A stretch of DNA of 64,000 nt from positions 620,181 through 684,180 of the forward strand of contig OX442427.1 in assembly GCA_949361645.1 (NCBI GenBank), written 5' to 3'. The notes below the pieces were generated by a model. It saw only the letters and a program-made list of their open reading frames with translations. It searched no databases and was not told the DNA's origin. The position numbers and the translations under genes are program-made. This document shows positions 1 to 12,420 of the stretch, one piece after another. The stretch is from Spongilla lacustris (lineage: Eukaryota > Porifera > Demospongiae > Spongillida > Spongillidae). Positions within the stretch are counted from its first letter, which is position 1; every line of letters begins with the position of its first letter.

Positions 1-582
1 ATGGTCTTCCACCCCAGGCCCAGGGCAAGCCATCTGGATTTGCATACTTCCCCCCTGGGGGAGGACCTCAAGACCATCAGCCGCCGGGGGGAGTTGCCCA
101 GGTGCAGCAGGGTTATCAGGTACCAGCAGCAGCGCAGGTTATCAAACCAATTCAGCCACAACCTGGGTACCAGCCTCAGCCACAACCTGGGTACCAGCCT
201 CAGCCACAACCTGGGTACCAGCCTCAGCCACAACCTGGGTACCAGCCTCAGCAGCTGCAACAGCAGCAACCAGTCAGTCAGATCATGCAACAGCCGCACC
301 ATGTTCAAGGGGGCATGGCACTGCCTGGGGCCAATGACATTGCCTCAATCATAGCTGCCAGGGCTGCCAATCGTAAGCCGATGACAACCTCCCCTACTAA
401 GAAGGAGTTCTCTGAGGATGCTTTCAGAAGCAACACTATTAGCACCAGTAATTCTGATCAAATTCAGCAAGCCAGGTTTGTAATCAAAATACTTTCAGTG
501 TAATTTTTTAATATGTGTGTGTGTATTTGCGTGTGTGTGTGTATGTGTGTGTATTTGGTGTGTATTTGTGTGTGTGTATTTG

Positions 583-630
<48 letters not shown>

Positions 631-2997
631 GTGGCTTTAGGTTGTCTGCTATTGAGTCGGCTAGGCGACGCCAGAACAGTTTGTCTGGGCGATCTTCTGG
701 TTCACCCGAGCCTTCACTTGACCTCCCATATGATCGGAGTAACCCCCCAACACTTCCACGTAGGACCAACATGGGTCCACCCGCTTTTAAACCTGCCCCT
801 CCGCCAGTTGAAGGTAAACCACACCATTTGTACATATATGCGACCCTTCCCCATCCTCTTGTTCCCATAACATTTGAAATCGGATCGCTAACGATTCGCA
901 ATATATTGTCGCCTCGGCACTGTTTTGATAATCAGCGGCAAAATGCCTGAGCCCTCCTGGCTCTATCGGTATCATTTTCGTGACTTGTTGTAGTCTTTTA
1001 ATATTTGTAATTAGCGTCGTTTTGGCGCGGGTTGGGAGGCAGCAGGAATAAATGGAGTTTCGCTCGGGCCCGTTATTCGATAGGCGGCTGATAAATCATA
1101 GCAATGCGACATCATTTGTTTAATTAGTGTTACCCCCCACAAATTACTTCACACGTCGGTGTCAGCTCTCAAATTACTTATTTTTGATTGGTAACGCTAT
1201 CGAATTAATTGCTTATTGATTACATTTGCGTATAGGCACGCTACGCGCAGCAGGGAAGGTAAGCAATACGTTGCCAAGGACCAGTACAGCAGCTATTGCA
1301 ACGGAACTTGGTCCTCCGTTGACGTGTTCCTAATTTTAGGGCCGCGCGTGGGAGGGGCAAGGGGAATGCTACTGGTTTACCAACGGAGTGCGGTCAAAAC
1401 AGACGCTACAGTAATAATACTCTGCCGTTAGCGTACATGATATGGCGTTGTAGAAGCTACTGCAGATAGGAACTAAGGAAAACATACACCCTCTCTCTCT
1501 ATCTCTCCCTGCCCACTTGCATACGTGCATACCGATATACAGGAGCCAAGCCAATTGAACCAGCGGAACTAAGCTCCACTGTTGAGGCAAATGTTCACCC
1601 GGTTTCTGAAGGTCCACTTTTAGAAATGGAGAAACCAAAACTACTACGGAAACCGCAGACCCCAAAACCATCACCACCACAGCCATCGGCTGACAATGAG
1701 CTCCTGCAGAAGCTGATGAGACGACAGAACAAGATCACTGAGAATCCGGCGCAGAGTGACGTAGCTGAGCCACAGGGCAAAGATGAGGCTGTTGAACTGC
1801 ACACCAGTACTGAGCAGCTGCAGGAACCCCAGCAGCAGCTGTCAGAAGGGGCTCCCCCCAAGCCAGCCAGCAAGCCACCAAAGCCTGCTAGAACTACAAG
1901 TATCCAGCCCCAGGAGCCGTCAGTACAACAATCAGAAAAACCTGTTCAGCAGCCAGAAAAACCTGTTCAACAGCCAGCAGAGCCACCAGCACCCAGACCC
2001 AAGCCTAAACCGAAGGTAGCAGCCCCACCTCCCAAACCTGAGGTACCTACGTGGCAAGAGGAGCTCAACTCTCGGAAGCAGAGAATGGCACAACACAGCC
2101 TGGACACGGCAGAGAACCAGATGGCTGTCCTAAATGAAAGTTCGCTACCATCAGATGTGCAGCCCGCAGCAGAGCAGCAGCAGCTGGTTGCTGAACCAGT
2201 AGCACAAGTCTCACTGTCACCTGTTAAGCAGCCTCGACTGCAGTCACCTGTTCATCAACCATCGACAGAATCAGTTCCACCCCTTCCTGTTCAGCAGGCT
2301 CCACCCCCTCCTGTTCAGCAGGCTCCACCCCCTCCTGTTCAGCATGCTCCGCCCCCTCCTGTTCAGCAGACTCCACCCCCTCCTATTCAGCAGGCTCCGC
2401 CCCCTCCTGTTCAGCAGGCTCCGCCCCCTCCTGTTCAGCAGGCTCCACCCCTTCCTGTTCAGACTGAGGTGCTACCTCCAGTAGCAATGTCCCAGCCTCA
2501 GCTTGCATGTGAATCATCTGGTAAGGAAGGTCACCTTGTCTAGTCTTGGGTAACAGACTCTTGTCTGTAGATGCTGCCTGTAATGGTTTGGTGCAAGAGG
2601 AGCCAACGCAATATGACCCAACCCAAATGGAAGAGCCAAGGAAGATATCTGTTGGAGATATGGTGGAGGCTGGTGAAAGTGTTCTCCAGACTGGTAATAA
2701 CTAATAACCATAGTATGTTCTCATTGGAAATTTACTTCAATCTTCTCTCCCCGCTGCCCAAACCTCCAACACATACACTATCAGACCTCACAGCTGTCAC
2801 TCAGGTGAGTCATTTTTTTTTACCCATGTGCGTGTACCTTTTAACAATGGCTCTCCTCCTTAGGGCACCATGGGATTCAACCCTATTGGAGACTGGTTGA
2901 CTACCTACAAGCTACAAGAGTACACAACTTTGTTTGAAGAAAATGGTTACGATCGGCTTTACTTTTTAGCTGGCATCACTATGGAGGTTTGTGGGAG

Positions 2998-3053
<56 letters not shown>

Positions 3054-6000
3054 CCAGCTATCTCCATTTCTCCTCCTTACCTCACAGGAGCTTGTTGATA
3101 TCGGGGTTTCCAAGATTGGTCATCGCAAGAAGATACTCGCCAGCATCGTGGGCACACCCCTAAATGAAACTGTTGTCACTGATCGTCCGGTAATGTGTTT
3201 GAATAGTACTCCAATAGCTGGCACTGAAGGTCTTCCCTTAATGTAGCCAACTGTCTCTGCGTGGCTAGATGTGATTGGCCTCAGCCAGTATGAGGCCCAG
3301 ATGATAGATGCTGGCTACGATGACATAGATTTCATTACTGAAGTGACTGAGGGGGAACTGGAGGAAATTGGAATCACAAAGAAAGGTAGAAGGGAGGGAC
3401 AGCATTTTATGTAGATTGGTGGCCGAAGCATCTGTGCTTTTTAAATGGGTGTGTACTCCTTTGCAGGCCATCTGAAGTGGATTATGAAGTGTATCAGCAA
3501 CCTTGCACAGCTGTTGAAGGACAGGAAGAACAGAACCGTACCGACCCCGGTCCCATCGGCGAAGACAAGCGTTTGTTCCCTTCCCAGTGAACCCCAGCAG
3601 CTCCAGCCACATTTAGTCAGCGAACCATCTGATGCTGCTGCTACCCTACATGTCCCTTCCAACGCCACTGCTCCAGCTGCCACTTCTCCTGTCCGGAAAG
3701 ACTCACTGTCAGTACCTCCTGCTCGCAAAGATTCTGTGTCAGTCGGTACAACATCAGCACCACCTCCACCAGAGCAAGAACCTCAGGTGGCAGCTGCTCA
3801 GCCACCAGCCACAGCTGCTTCTAGGATTAAAAAGGAACCTTCTGTTGAGCTCACCCCTGAGGTAGCAGCTGTGCCACCACCAGCTGCTGCAGAGGTAAAA
3901 GAAGGCGTTGTCAGAGATCTTCGCAACGAACTAGTGCGGGCAGAGGAGTCTAACACTGGCTCCCCGTCACCTGTTAACAGTCCCCAGTTGCCAAGGAAAC
4001 CAGTAGGAAAGGGTCCTCCCCCCATCCCCAGAAGGGCCCCCACAACTGCTCTGACATCACAATCATCAGAGAGGTCAGTGAGTGAAGCACCATCCTCCGA
4101 GACTGGTCCCCAGTCTTCTGCTATGGTGCCTCAGGGGCCTTTGAAACCACAGCAAGGTATATACCCCATTACCCAAATTGTGTCATTAACTTGGATGTTC
4201 CTCTACAGAAAATGTACAACCTACTGTCACCCAACCTCCTCCACTTGTCACCCAACCTCCTCCCCCGTTCACCCAACCTCCTCCTCCTCCTGTGACCAAA
4301 CCGCCACCTTCTGTGACCAAGCCTCCTCCTCCTCTTCCCGCAACCCAACTCCCTCCTACTGTGAATAAACTTCCTTCTGTGACGCAACCTCCTCCCCCTG
4401 TCACCCAACGTCCACCTCCCACAACCCAATCACCTCCAACCCAACCTCCTCCCCCTGTCACCCAACCTCCTCCCCCTGTCACCCAACCACCTCCCCCTGT
4501 CACCCAACGTCCACCTCCCACAACCCAATCACCTCCAACCCAACCGGTCACTCAACCTGTGAAACCACAGCCAAGTATGTTATACAATTTGATAGGGATA
4601 TTTAATACCTGGGGAGGGGGGGGGGGGGAGGTCTTGTTATATTGTATGAATGAAATGGTAAAAAAATGTGTCCTTGGGTGGAGTAGGGGGAGGGGCCCAA
4701 AATTGCCATGGTGCTTTTGGCAAATGCATCTGAAACTCTTAATGACTTGGTTCCCCTGTTGATCATTTGGAATCATATGCCTGCCTAAAGTACCACATTG
4801 CCATATGATGTGACCAAAATCGTAATATGATTTGTAGAAAGTAATTAACTGGTTCTAATCCTGCTCAGTGTATCAATTAACCGTTAGCCATATTTATTAG
4901 AACCATCTCTATAATCAAAATTCAATGGAATATGCGATAAAGCTAGTAGATAATTATATCTTCTAAACCAGCACACCCCAAAACGGATGCAGCATTGCCT
5001 CTCTGCACAGCAATATAACCATTGTCAATACAAGAATGCATACATGTATACATGTAGTTGTTTTGAAGTTGCATCAACAGCAAACGAACAACAATAAATG
5101 CAACCATTTCAGCTCCAGTTTTTGAATTATTAAAAGTTGGGGGAAGATATTGAACATCTAGGTTAAAATTTAGAAGCTGTACCTTGGACCACCACTGTAG
5201 TAGTCACCTCCTTACCATTCATACAGGCCCTCGCAAAGCCCCAGCTCCACAAGTCAAGCCCAAGTCTGGTCTTAGTAGGTTCTGCTGCCTTTATGTTGCC
5301 ATCTTTATATTGTTCTTCCCTCCTTCCAGATAGGTCCAACGACTCAGCCAATTCCTTGGATGGCAGGGAGTACTCCTTGGATGACATCACTGCTGGTCTG
5401 AATGAGGCCTTGCAGGAGGTAAGTTAGCTGTGCTCAGGTGGCCATGGAGAGGGTGGTCCCCTCTCTGCTGTGCTCAGGTGGCCATGGAGAGGGTGGTCCC
5501 CTTTCTGCTGTGCTCAGGTGGTCCCCTTTCTGCTGTGCTCAGGTGGCCATGGAGAGGGTGGTCCCCTCTCTGCTGTGCTCAGGTGGCCATGGAGAGGGTG
5601 GTCCCCTCTCTGCTGTGCTCAGGTGGCCATGGAGAGGGTGGTCCCCTCTCTGCTGTGCTCAGGTGGCCATGGAGAGGGTGGTCCCCTCTCTGCTGTGCTC
5701 AGGTGGCCATGGAGAGGGTGGTTCCCTCTCTGCTGTGCTCAGGTGGCCATGGAGAGGGTGGTCCATTTGGAAAGGGGAGGGACCTAAAGGGGGTAATTGG
5801 GAGTGGGAGGGGGGAGGGAGCTATAGCCTATACTTCATTGAGGGATTCATTACACAGTACTCATCAGCTGTCGAAGATAACTCAGAGGATCATATGACAA
5901 GATCCGTCACACAGATGTCAAATGTTACGTTTGAGGGATCTTCCGTAGGCAGTGTGGAGAATGAGCTGGACACTCTCTCCAAAGCCCTAAACAGCTTCCC

Positions 6001-6220
6001 AGACAATACAACTACAGAGACAATGGATGAGGCAGCTGAAGGGTGAGTGTTGTCTTGCTTGCAGGCCGTGCACGCTGATGTGCGACAAACGCTGTACTTT
6101 CTGTGTAGGGATGAAGCTGACCAGCTATTGGCTGACATTGATGACATGTTGGCAGACTTGACTGAACACCTCGACTTGATGATTCCGGGATCATCTGCGC
6201 AATCAAAATCACACCATTGA
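1..6220 (+). CDS. Tandem-SAM proline-rich adaptor, Caskin-like (3' part of gene)
   Basis: The gene enters from the left edge and ends at a TGA at 6218-6220. Phase-consistent exons: <1-475, 641-813, 1543-2520, 2571-2693, 2785-2804 (microexon; 2794-2804 also fits), 2864-2986, 3088-3189, 3247-3385, 3467-4156, 4209-4574, 5227-5268, 5330-5418, 5858-6042, 6109-6220. Two SAM domains lie back to back. SAM1 (2864-3189) has IGDWLTTYKLQEY and GVSKIGHRKKIL; SAM2 (3247-3500) has VSAWLDVIGLSQY and GITKKGHLKWI. Around them is low-complexity Pro/Gln sequence with short tandem coding repeats (PQPGYQPQ at 155-258, APPPPVQQ at 2280-2460, VTQPPPP at 4215-4550). The C-terminus is an acidic helix (DIDDMLADL). Tandem SAMs followed by a Pro-rich region and a short helical tail is the Caskin arrangement (CASK-binding synaptic/epithelial scaffold). 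ANKS1- or SASH1-like proteins are alternatives. The ankyrin/SH3 part expected in Caskin would lie upstream of the window. The SAM calls are firm; the family name is inference. Confidence 0.7.
513..627. repeat. (TG)n microsatellite in Caskin-like intron 1
   Basis: Imperfect TG/TATG run that fills most of the 165-bp intron between exons ending at 475 and starting at 641. Confidence 0.95.
814..1542 (+). other. Intron of Caskin-like gene, nothing recognised
   Basis: A 729-bp intron (GTAAAC...ATACAG) without a repeat array or recognisable gene. Phase (1) matches on both sides. Confidence 0.6.
3001..3052. repeat. (TG)n microsatellite between the halves of SAM1
   Basis: A pure GT run starting about 14 bp after the donor at 2987 in the intron that splits SAM domain 1. 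Confidence 0.95.
4575..5226 (+). other. Intron of Caskin-like gene, nothing recognised
   Basis: About 650 bp of AT-rich sequence with a poly-G run near 4613-4629 and no coding signal that I can support. The following 42-nt exon (5227-5268) is called only from phase and Pro/Lys composition. Confidence 0.5.
5427..5763. repeat. 40-bp minisatellite in Caskin-like intron
   Basis: About eight units of a 40-bp repeat (core GTGGCCATGGAGAGGGTGG then CCCCTCTCTGCTGTGCTCAG). The array starts about 8 bp after the GTAAGT donor at 5419. Each unit contains a pyrimidine tract ending in CTCAG/G that looks like a 3' splice site. One unit is internally deleted near 5510-5540. Confidence 0.9.
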
Positions 6221-6385
6221 TTGTAGTAACTGTTTCTAATGAGGCATTTCTGTGGTAGTATATTTCAAAGTGTGATATGCATGTTCCCAGACCGATAAAT
6301 TATATGTAAATTGCACGTGATGCGATGATTGCGACAGCTGGTGCGGTGCCTAGAACGGCAAGGCGACGAAGGTATAGCCAGCAAG

Positions 6386-7012
6386 ATGCCACGTGGGCAT
6401 GAATTCACGTCATTTTTGCATCTAATAGTTGGTGGGAAAATCGCCTTAAACAACAGACGTCAGAGGGTGATGGTGGGTTTATTTGAAAATTATGGCAACG
6501 TACGAGCTCGAGGTCTATATATTATCTCTGCAGGAACGAACAAAAAGCCTTTGCCTACCAGGAACAGGTCATCCGGAACAAAGCGTGCAAAACCATTGAA
6601 GGGGAGACCAAAGGAGGCACCGCTTATATCTCGACAGGGATTTAGGTCCACTTTAGCGTCTGCCGGACTTCACAAGAAGCCGCAGCCATCTGAGACACTT
6701 AAAGAGACAGACAGCTCGTCGGAGAGTGACGAGGAGTATGGTGAGTGTGATGGCTCCGCGGCTGTCGACGAAGCCAGCTGTGCAGAGAAAAGAGTTGAGC
6801 CTTTGGGCAAACAGCCAATAAAGAAGAAGAAAAGATATATTCTGTTCGTGGGAAACCTCCCTTATACTGCCGATGTTGGCAGTATTTCAGAGTACTTCAA
6901 GAAACACGGAACACCCGCAAAAGAAGTTAGGATGCTTAGTGACAAAGCCACTGGAAAATCGAGAGGTTGCTGTTTTTTAGAATTTGAAACTTCTAGAACA
7001 CAGCAGGTATTC

Positions 7013-7058
<46 letters not shown>

Positions 7059-7062
7059 CATA

Positions 7063-7109
<47 letters not shown>

Positions 7110-8495
7110 ACATACACATGAATAACCCAAATACTAAATGTCCACAGTAACAAGACTACATCCCCTCCCTGTAATCTTGACTGAACCAATAATTAGGGTT
7201 GAATCGATTCAACTTACAATATTTAGACTGACAACCCAAAAAACTGCAGATTTCCATGGTTTTATTTTCATGAAGGTAGCTTGGCTATTTCAAGGGTTTT
7301 CCAATGGTGTTGTGTATTTAAAGTGTCGTCTTCATTGTGATTAGTGGATGGGTGTGGTTTTATTTCATTTGTCTGCATTTATTCAATCCAAAACAAACAA
7401 AAAATAACAACAGAATTCAAGTACAATAAATCTACTTACAACAGCAGGATAAATGAGTTATTGTTAACAACACTATTATTAACAGTTATTATTGTTTGGT
7501 ATATATATTTATTATTCACTTAATAGTCGTTATTATGATTTTCATGATATTGCGTTAATGAGACTAGAGTACACAACACAAAATCTTATACTAATAATTG
7601 TGTATGTTGCACAGTGCAAGCAGAGCTCTAACATTGACCCCTTGTAAGAGCTCTAACATTGACCCCCTTGTAAGAGCTCTAACATTGACCCCTTGTAAGA
7701 GCTCTAACATTGACCCCTTGTAAGAGCTCTAACATTGACCCCTTGTAAGAGCTCTAACATTGACCCCTTGTAAGAGCTCTAACATTGCCCCCTTGTAAGA
7801 GCTCTAACATTGCCCCCTTGTAAGAGCTCTAACATTGACCCTTTGTAAGAGCTCTAACATTGACCCCTTGTAAGAGCTCTAACATTGCCCCCTTGTAAGA
7901 GCTCTAACATTGCCCCCTTGTAAGAGCTCTAACATTGACCCCTTGTAAGAGCTCTAACATTGACCCCTTGTAAGAGCTCTAACATTGCCCCCTTGTAAGA
8001 GCTCTAACATTGACCCCTTGTAAGAGCTCTAACATTGCCCCCTTGTAAGAGCTATGCTATGTTTGCCATAGTTGGATGATGACCTGGGATTTGGAACAGT
8101 GAAGTTGGGATAAGGTTTGCCTGGCTTCAGATCCCAAACATCCATATAGTTCTTGACTGACTGAACCTAGTTCTTTGCTCATGGGGTCATTTGCAGCATG
8201 TTTTCTTTTGTATACCGGTACAAATTTAATAACAAACCTATTTTACACCACTGGAGGCCAAAACGGTGTGAGGACAGTAACAATATGTGTTTCTTCTGCA
8301 TTGCTGTAAACTCTTTTATATTGTCCGCAGAGTGCTCTTAAACTACATCACACATCGTTTGAAGGTCGAAAGATCAACATTGAGGTCACGTGTGGAGGGG
8401 GCGGAAATACAGAGACCAGACGGGAGAAGATAAAGAAACGAAACCTAAAATTAGCGGAACTCAGGCAGAAACGCAAAGCTCCCATCACAGTGTAG
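6386..8495 (+). CDS. Single-RRM nucleolar RNA-binding protein, Nop6-like
   Basis: Two exons are clear: one ending at the donor after 7006 (CAG/GTATTC) and 8331-8495 (stop TAG); they join in phase 0. The N-terminal ~140 residues are basic/acidic low complexity (SSSESDEEY, IKKKKR). One RRM follows with RNP2 ILFVGNLP and RNP1 KSRGCCFLEFE. After the intron comes GRKINIEVTCGGGGN and a Lys/Arg-rich tail. An RRM ending in GRKIN(V/I)E.T.GGGGN followed by a basic helix matches my memory of the fungal Nop6 type, which acts in 40S ribosome biogenesis, so that role is inference. The start is uncertain: in-frame ATGs lie at 6329 and 6386, and a possible acceptor (CTCTGCAG/G) at 6534 means an upstream exon could replace the first part. 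It lies 165 bp after the Caskin-like stop on the same strand. Confidence 0.65.
7014..7107. repeat. (CA)n microsatellite just inside the Nop6-like intron
   Basis: The CA run begins 8 bp after the splice donor at 7007, interrupted once near 7055. Confidence 0.95.
7620..8052. repeat. 25/26-bp minisatellite in Nop6-like intron
   Basis: About 17 head-to-tail units of TAAGAGCTCTAACATTGACC plus CCTTG, varying mainly at GACC/GCCC. The unit carries the palindrome AGAGCTCT. The rest of the 1.3-kb intron (7110-7620, 8053-8330) is AT-rich with nothing recognised. Confidence 0.95.
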
Positions 8496-8607
8496 TTATA
8501 ATCATATCAACTGCATAATGGTTAATTAACTATTTGTATGCCCGGTCGTCAGCTGTCGTATGGCTACGAAAGGGGATTTGTATCAGCAAGCTAGGTAGAA
8601 GGCGCAG

Positions 8608-11463
8608 TGAGTGACAAGCTGCGTCTTGATACGCCTAACTATCTATACAGGAGTGTGGATGGGAAAGAGTTTGACGATTGGTTGGTGGCCGTGCAGAACA
8701 CGTTGCAGCTGAACGACAGGAGTCAGCAATGCCTGACCCAGCTACGGCAGCTCTGTATGTTTGTGTCCGTCACCAAGTACAGCAGGAAGTAAGCGAGCCG
8801 CCTCTCTCCGGACCTGCTCTGACAGCCGACTCCAATTTAGCCTGGCGCCCTCTTTGTACACGCTCCTCCAGAATGTAGTCCTGGAACCGGAGCAGGGACC
8901 GCCGCGCATTCGGCTGATGGCCAGCTGCATCCTGAGGGAGCTATGCCCAAACGACAACATCGGTGTGAAGGACTTCAACCCGCCCGTTGAGGAGAGCAAC
9001 ATACCCTACATGTTGCCGGTGTTGCTTGCGCAGGTGATGGACCCTCCTGTGTATTGTCATGTGATTATCATGTGGTTGTCACGTGGGCCAGACAAATGGG
9101 CGGGACAGAATTAGCCAGCTTGCACTGGAAGTCTTCAGGTAAACCAGTGTGAGTGTATTATGTGCCCTTATATGGCCATTCACCAGGTGGTTAACAGAGA
9201 CTGGTTATGAGGAGGAGCTTTGCCTGGCTGCACTCTCCTCCCTGTACACCATATGCTCTCACGAGAGGGCTCTTGAAAAGTTCAGCAAAGGTATGCACAT
9301 GGATGACAAAGAAGAAAGGGTAGGAGGGGTCATATGTAAAAATTTACTGAATTGTGTTGCTCCATAGATGCCAAGGTGCATACCGTCCAAGGCGGGAGGC
9401 AATGTTTAACTGGGAGTGAGATAGCCCAGTTTGGGTGTGCAGTACTAAATAGCATTTATCATGCCTGGTATACAAAAGGGGGGGGGGGGGAGGGGGGGGG
9501 GGGGGGGGGGCCATACGTAGGTGTGTGTTTTACGATATTTTCTCCAGTGATTGTACCCCGTGGCTGGGTGTGTGAGCGTGAGGTCTAAGCCCAAGGCATG
9601 AGGGTTGGTGTGTCTGCAGCTCTCCTGACTAATGATAGAGTCAGTCTGGGGAGCAAAATGAAAATATCACAGTAGAATTTAAATTTGGATTAGATAATCC
9701 ATTCTGCAATGAATATGACATCATTCATAGCAACACAGTGACATGACATCATTTGTACAACAACAGTGAACAGTATTATTATGGGATGGGATAAGATGGA
9801 GAGAGTGTGAGGAGAAGTGCAAGGAGGGGAGGAGGGGTAAAGGGGGATGGGGGAGGGTCAGGATGGAGGGATAACAGCATACATGTGCCTATATCATAAT
9901 AATATATATATACTGACCACACCTCGTTCTTAGAGCACTTCAGGGCTCTTAACCTTCAGCTGATGGGGTGGCTCAAGCAGGCGAGCTGTAGCTGCGCACA
10001 AGTCCCCACCTCCAGCATCTTCTCTGCTGGTGGGAAAAAGCAGGTAAGGTGTGAACAGCTTGTGCATTCCACAGGTACTGATGCGTTTAAATCATGCCCA
10101 CCATTGCACATATGCATGTGCAGATGTTCCCTGTTAAAGAGATTGATGGTTCAGTCTCCCAAAACATCTTCACACTTCTCAGTATAGGTAACCCCTCCCT
10201 TCCCCTCCTCCCTTCCCCTCCTCCCTTCCCCTCCTCCCTTCCCCTCCTCCCTTCCCCTCCTCCCTTCCCCTCCTCCCTTCCCCTCCTCCCTTCCCCTCCT
10301 CCCTTCCCCTCCTCCCTTCCCCTCCTCCCTTCCCCTCCTCCCTTCCCCTCCTCCCTTCCCCTCCTCCCTTCCCTCCTCCCTTCCCCTCCTCCCTTCCCTC
10401 CTCCCTTCCCCTCCTCCCTTCCCCTCCACCCTCCCTCCACCCTCCCTTCCCCTCCTCCTTCCCCTCCTCCCTCCCTCCCCTCCTCCTTCCCTCCTCCTCC
10501 CTCCCTTTCCCTCCCCTCATTTATGCGTGTACTCCCCCCTCCCCTCAAGGTGGCTACTATTCTTCAGATCAACTGCTCAACATATACGCCTTTTCTTTCA
10601 TTCGTCGCTGGTTGCTAGTGACTCACACAGTGGGGACACTCCCAGGTGTGGGTCCCTCCCCTGCACCAGACTACAAGGTACACACATATGGACCAGCATG
10701 CTGTAGTTGGGCACATCCCTCCTGCACCCTTCCATCACACCTCCACCTGGACCCTCCCATCACTTTATCACCTGCACCCTCCCATCACACCTCCATCTTA
10801 TCACCTTCCCATGATCCTCTCACCTGTCACCTCCTGACTTTCACCTTAATCCTACCACCTTACCCTCACTGTATCACACCTATACACTCCCATCACCACC
10901 TTACCCTCACTGTATCACACCTGTACACTCCCATCACATCACATCATCTCACCTAAGCATAGAATAAGGTGGTGGGAGAATGAGGTGTGGTGAGGAGGTG
11001 GGTGAAGAAGGGAGATGAGATAATTGTCTCAACTACATCGTTCACATGTTTCCCCAATCTCCAGGATGGAGACCGTAGCCTATCAAGGGGGGAAGGATTT
11101 AGGAGCGCATCTGTGACCTCCTCCATCAATTTCCTTGGGCCACAGTCCTCCCTCCCTAACCCCCTTCCCACCACTCCATCAGCAGCCACCCCCCTGGCCT
11201 CGCTGGTGGGTAGGGCACGACATCAGTTAAGAGAGTCCATTGTGCAGTACTGTCTGAGGGTACTGGACCAGTGCGAAAGGAGTAAGTTCTTTTTCGCTGT
11301 GGGCTATTTATAGTTCAAGATGCCGTGTTGATTTGCAACATTTGACAGAACCCCCTAAGACTACTGAGGATGACTTGGTTATTGCAGTAAGCTTGATGCA
11401 GACATCACTTGTGATATTCACCTTCTCACCTTTCCTTCCCCCAACACACACACACACACACAT

Positions 11464-11502
<39 letters not shown>

Positions 11503-12355
11503 TGCACACACATATGCACACGCATACACACATACACACACATACACACACACACACACACACACAAACACGCACACACATACACCCCATATAAACACAC
11601 ACAATGCCTATTTTCATGCCTTCATGCAGTGCTTGTACGAGTGTCTTGCCATTCTGGACACGCAGTGCACACTTCATCGTGCACTCCTCAATGCTGTCTT
11701 CCCCACTTGTAAGAAGTTGTACACACGCTGGATTCAAGATCCCACAGTCATCCCTAGTCTCCTGCTGGTCATGGTAACGTTTCTCGTCAAACACAGTGAG
11801 TAGTACTTGTACAATATCTTCATAGTACCATTACCCACACACACTCACACCACCATCACAACCACACTACTCACACAGGTGACTCTGAGGTTTTTGATAC
11901 CCAGGGGCCTCTTGAAAACCTATTTGGACGTGTGCTAAATGCTCATTTTGCAAAGTATGTTAAATTTTTGTTCACTTCTCTCCTTCCACCTCCCTTCCCC
12001 TCCCTCCCTCCCTCCCTCCCTCCCTCCCTCCCTCCCTCCCTCCCTCCCTCCCTCCCTCCCTCCCTCCCCTCCCCTCCCTCCCCTCCCCTCCCCTCCCCTC
12101 CCTCCCCTCCCCTCCCCTCCCTCCCCTCCCCTCCCCTCCCCTCCCCTCCCCTCCCCTCCCCTCCCCTCCCCTCCCCTCCCCTCCCCTCCCCTCCCCTCCC
12201 CTCCCCTCATCTAGTCCTAGTTTTACATTTGACGTTGTGGAGTATCTACTAGAGAACCAAGGGACTCTCTGCCACTCCACCTCCATCTTCACCAAGTTCT
12301 TCCCAAACTTCCTTAAGGTACATGACTCCTGTCATCTCCTCTAACCATTTACATG

Positions 12356-12420
<65 letters not shown>

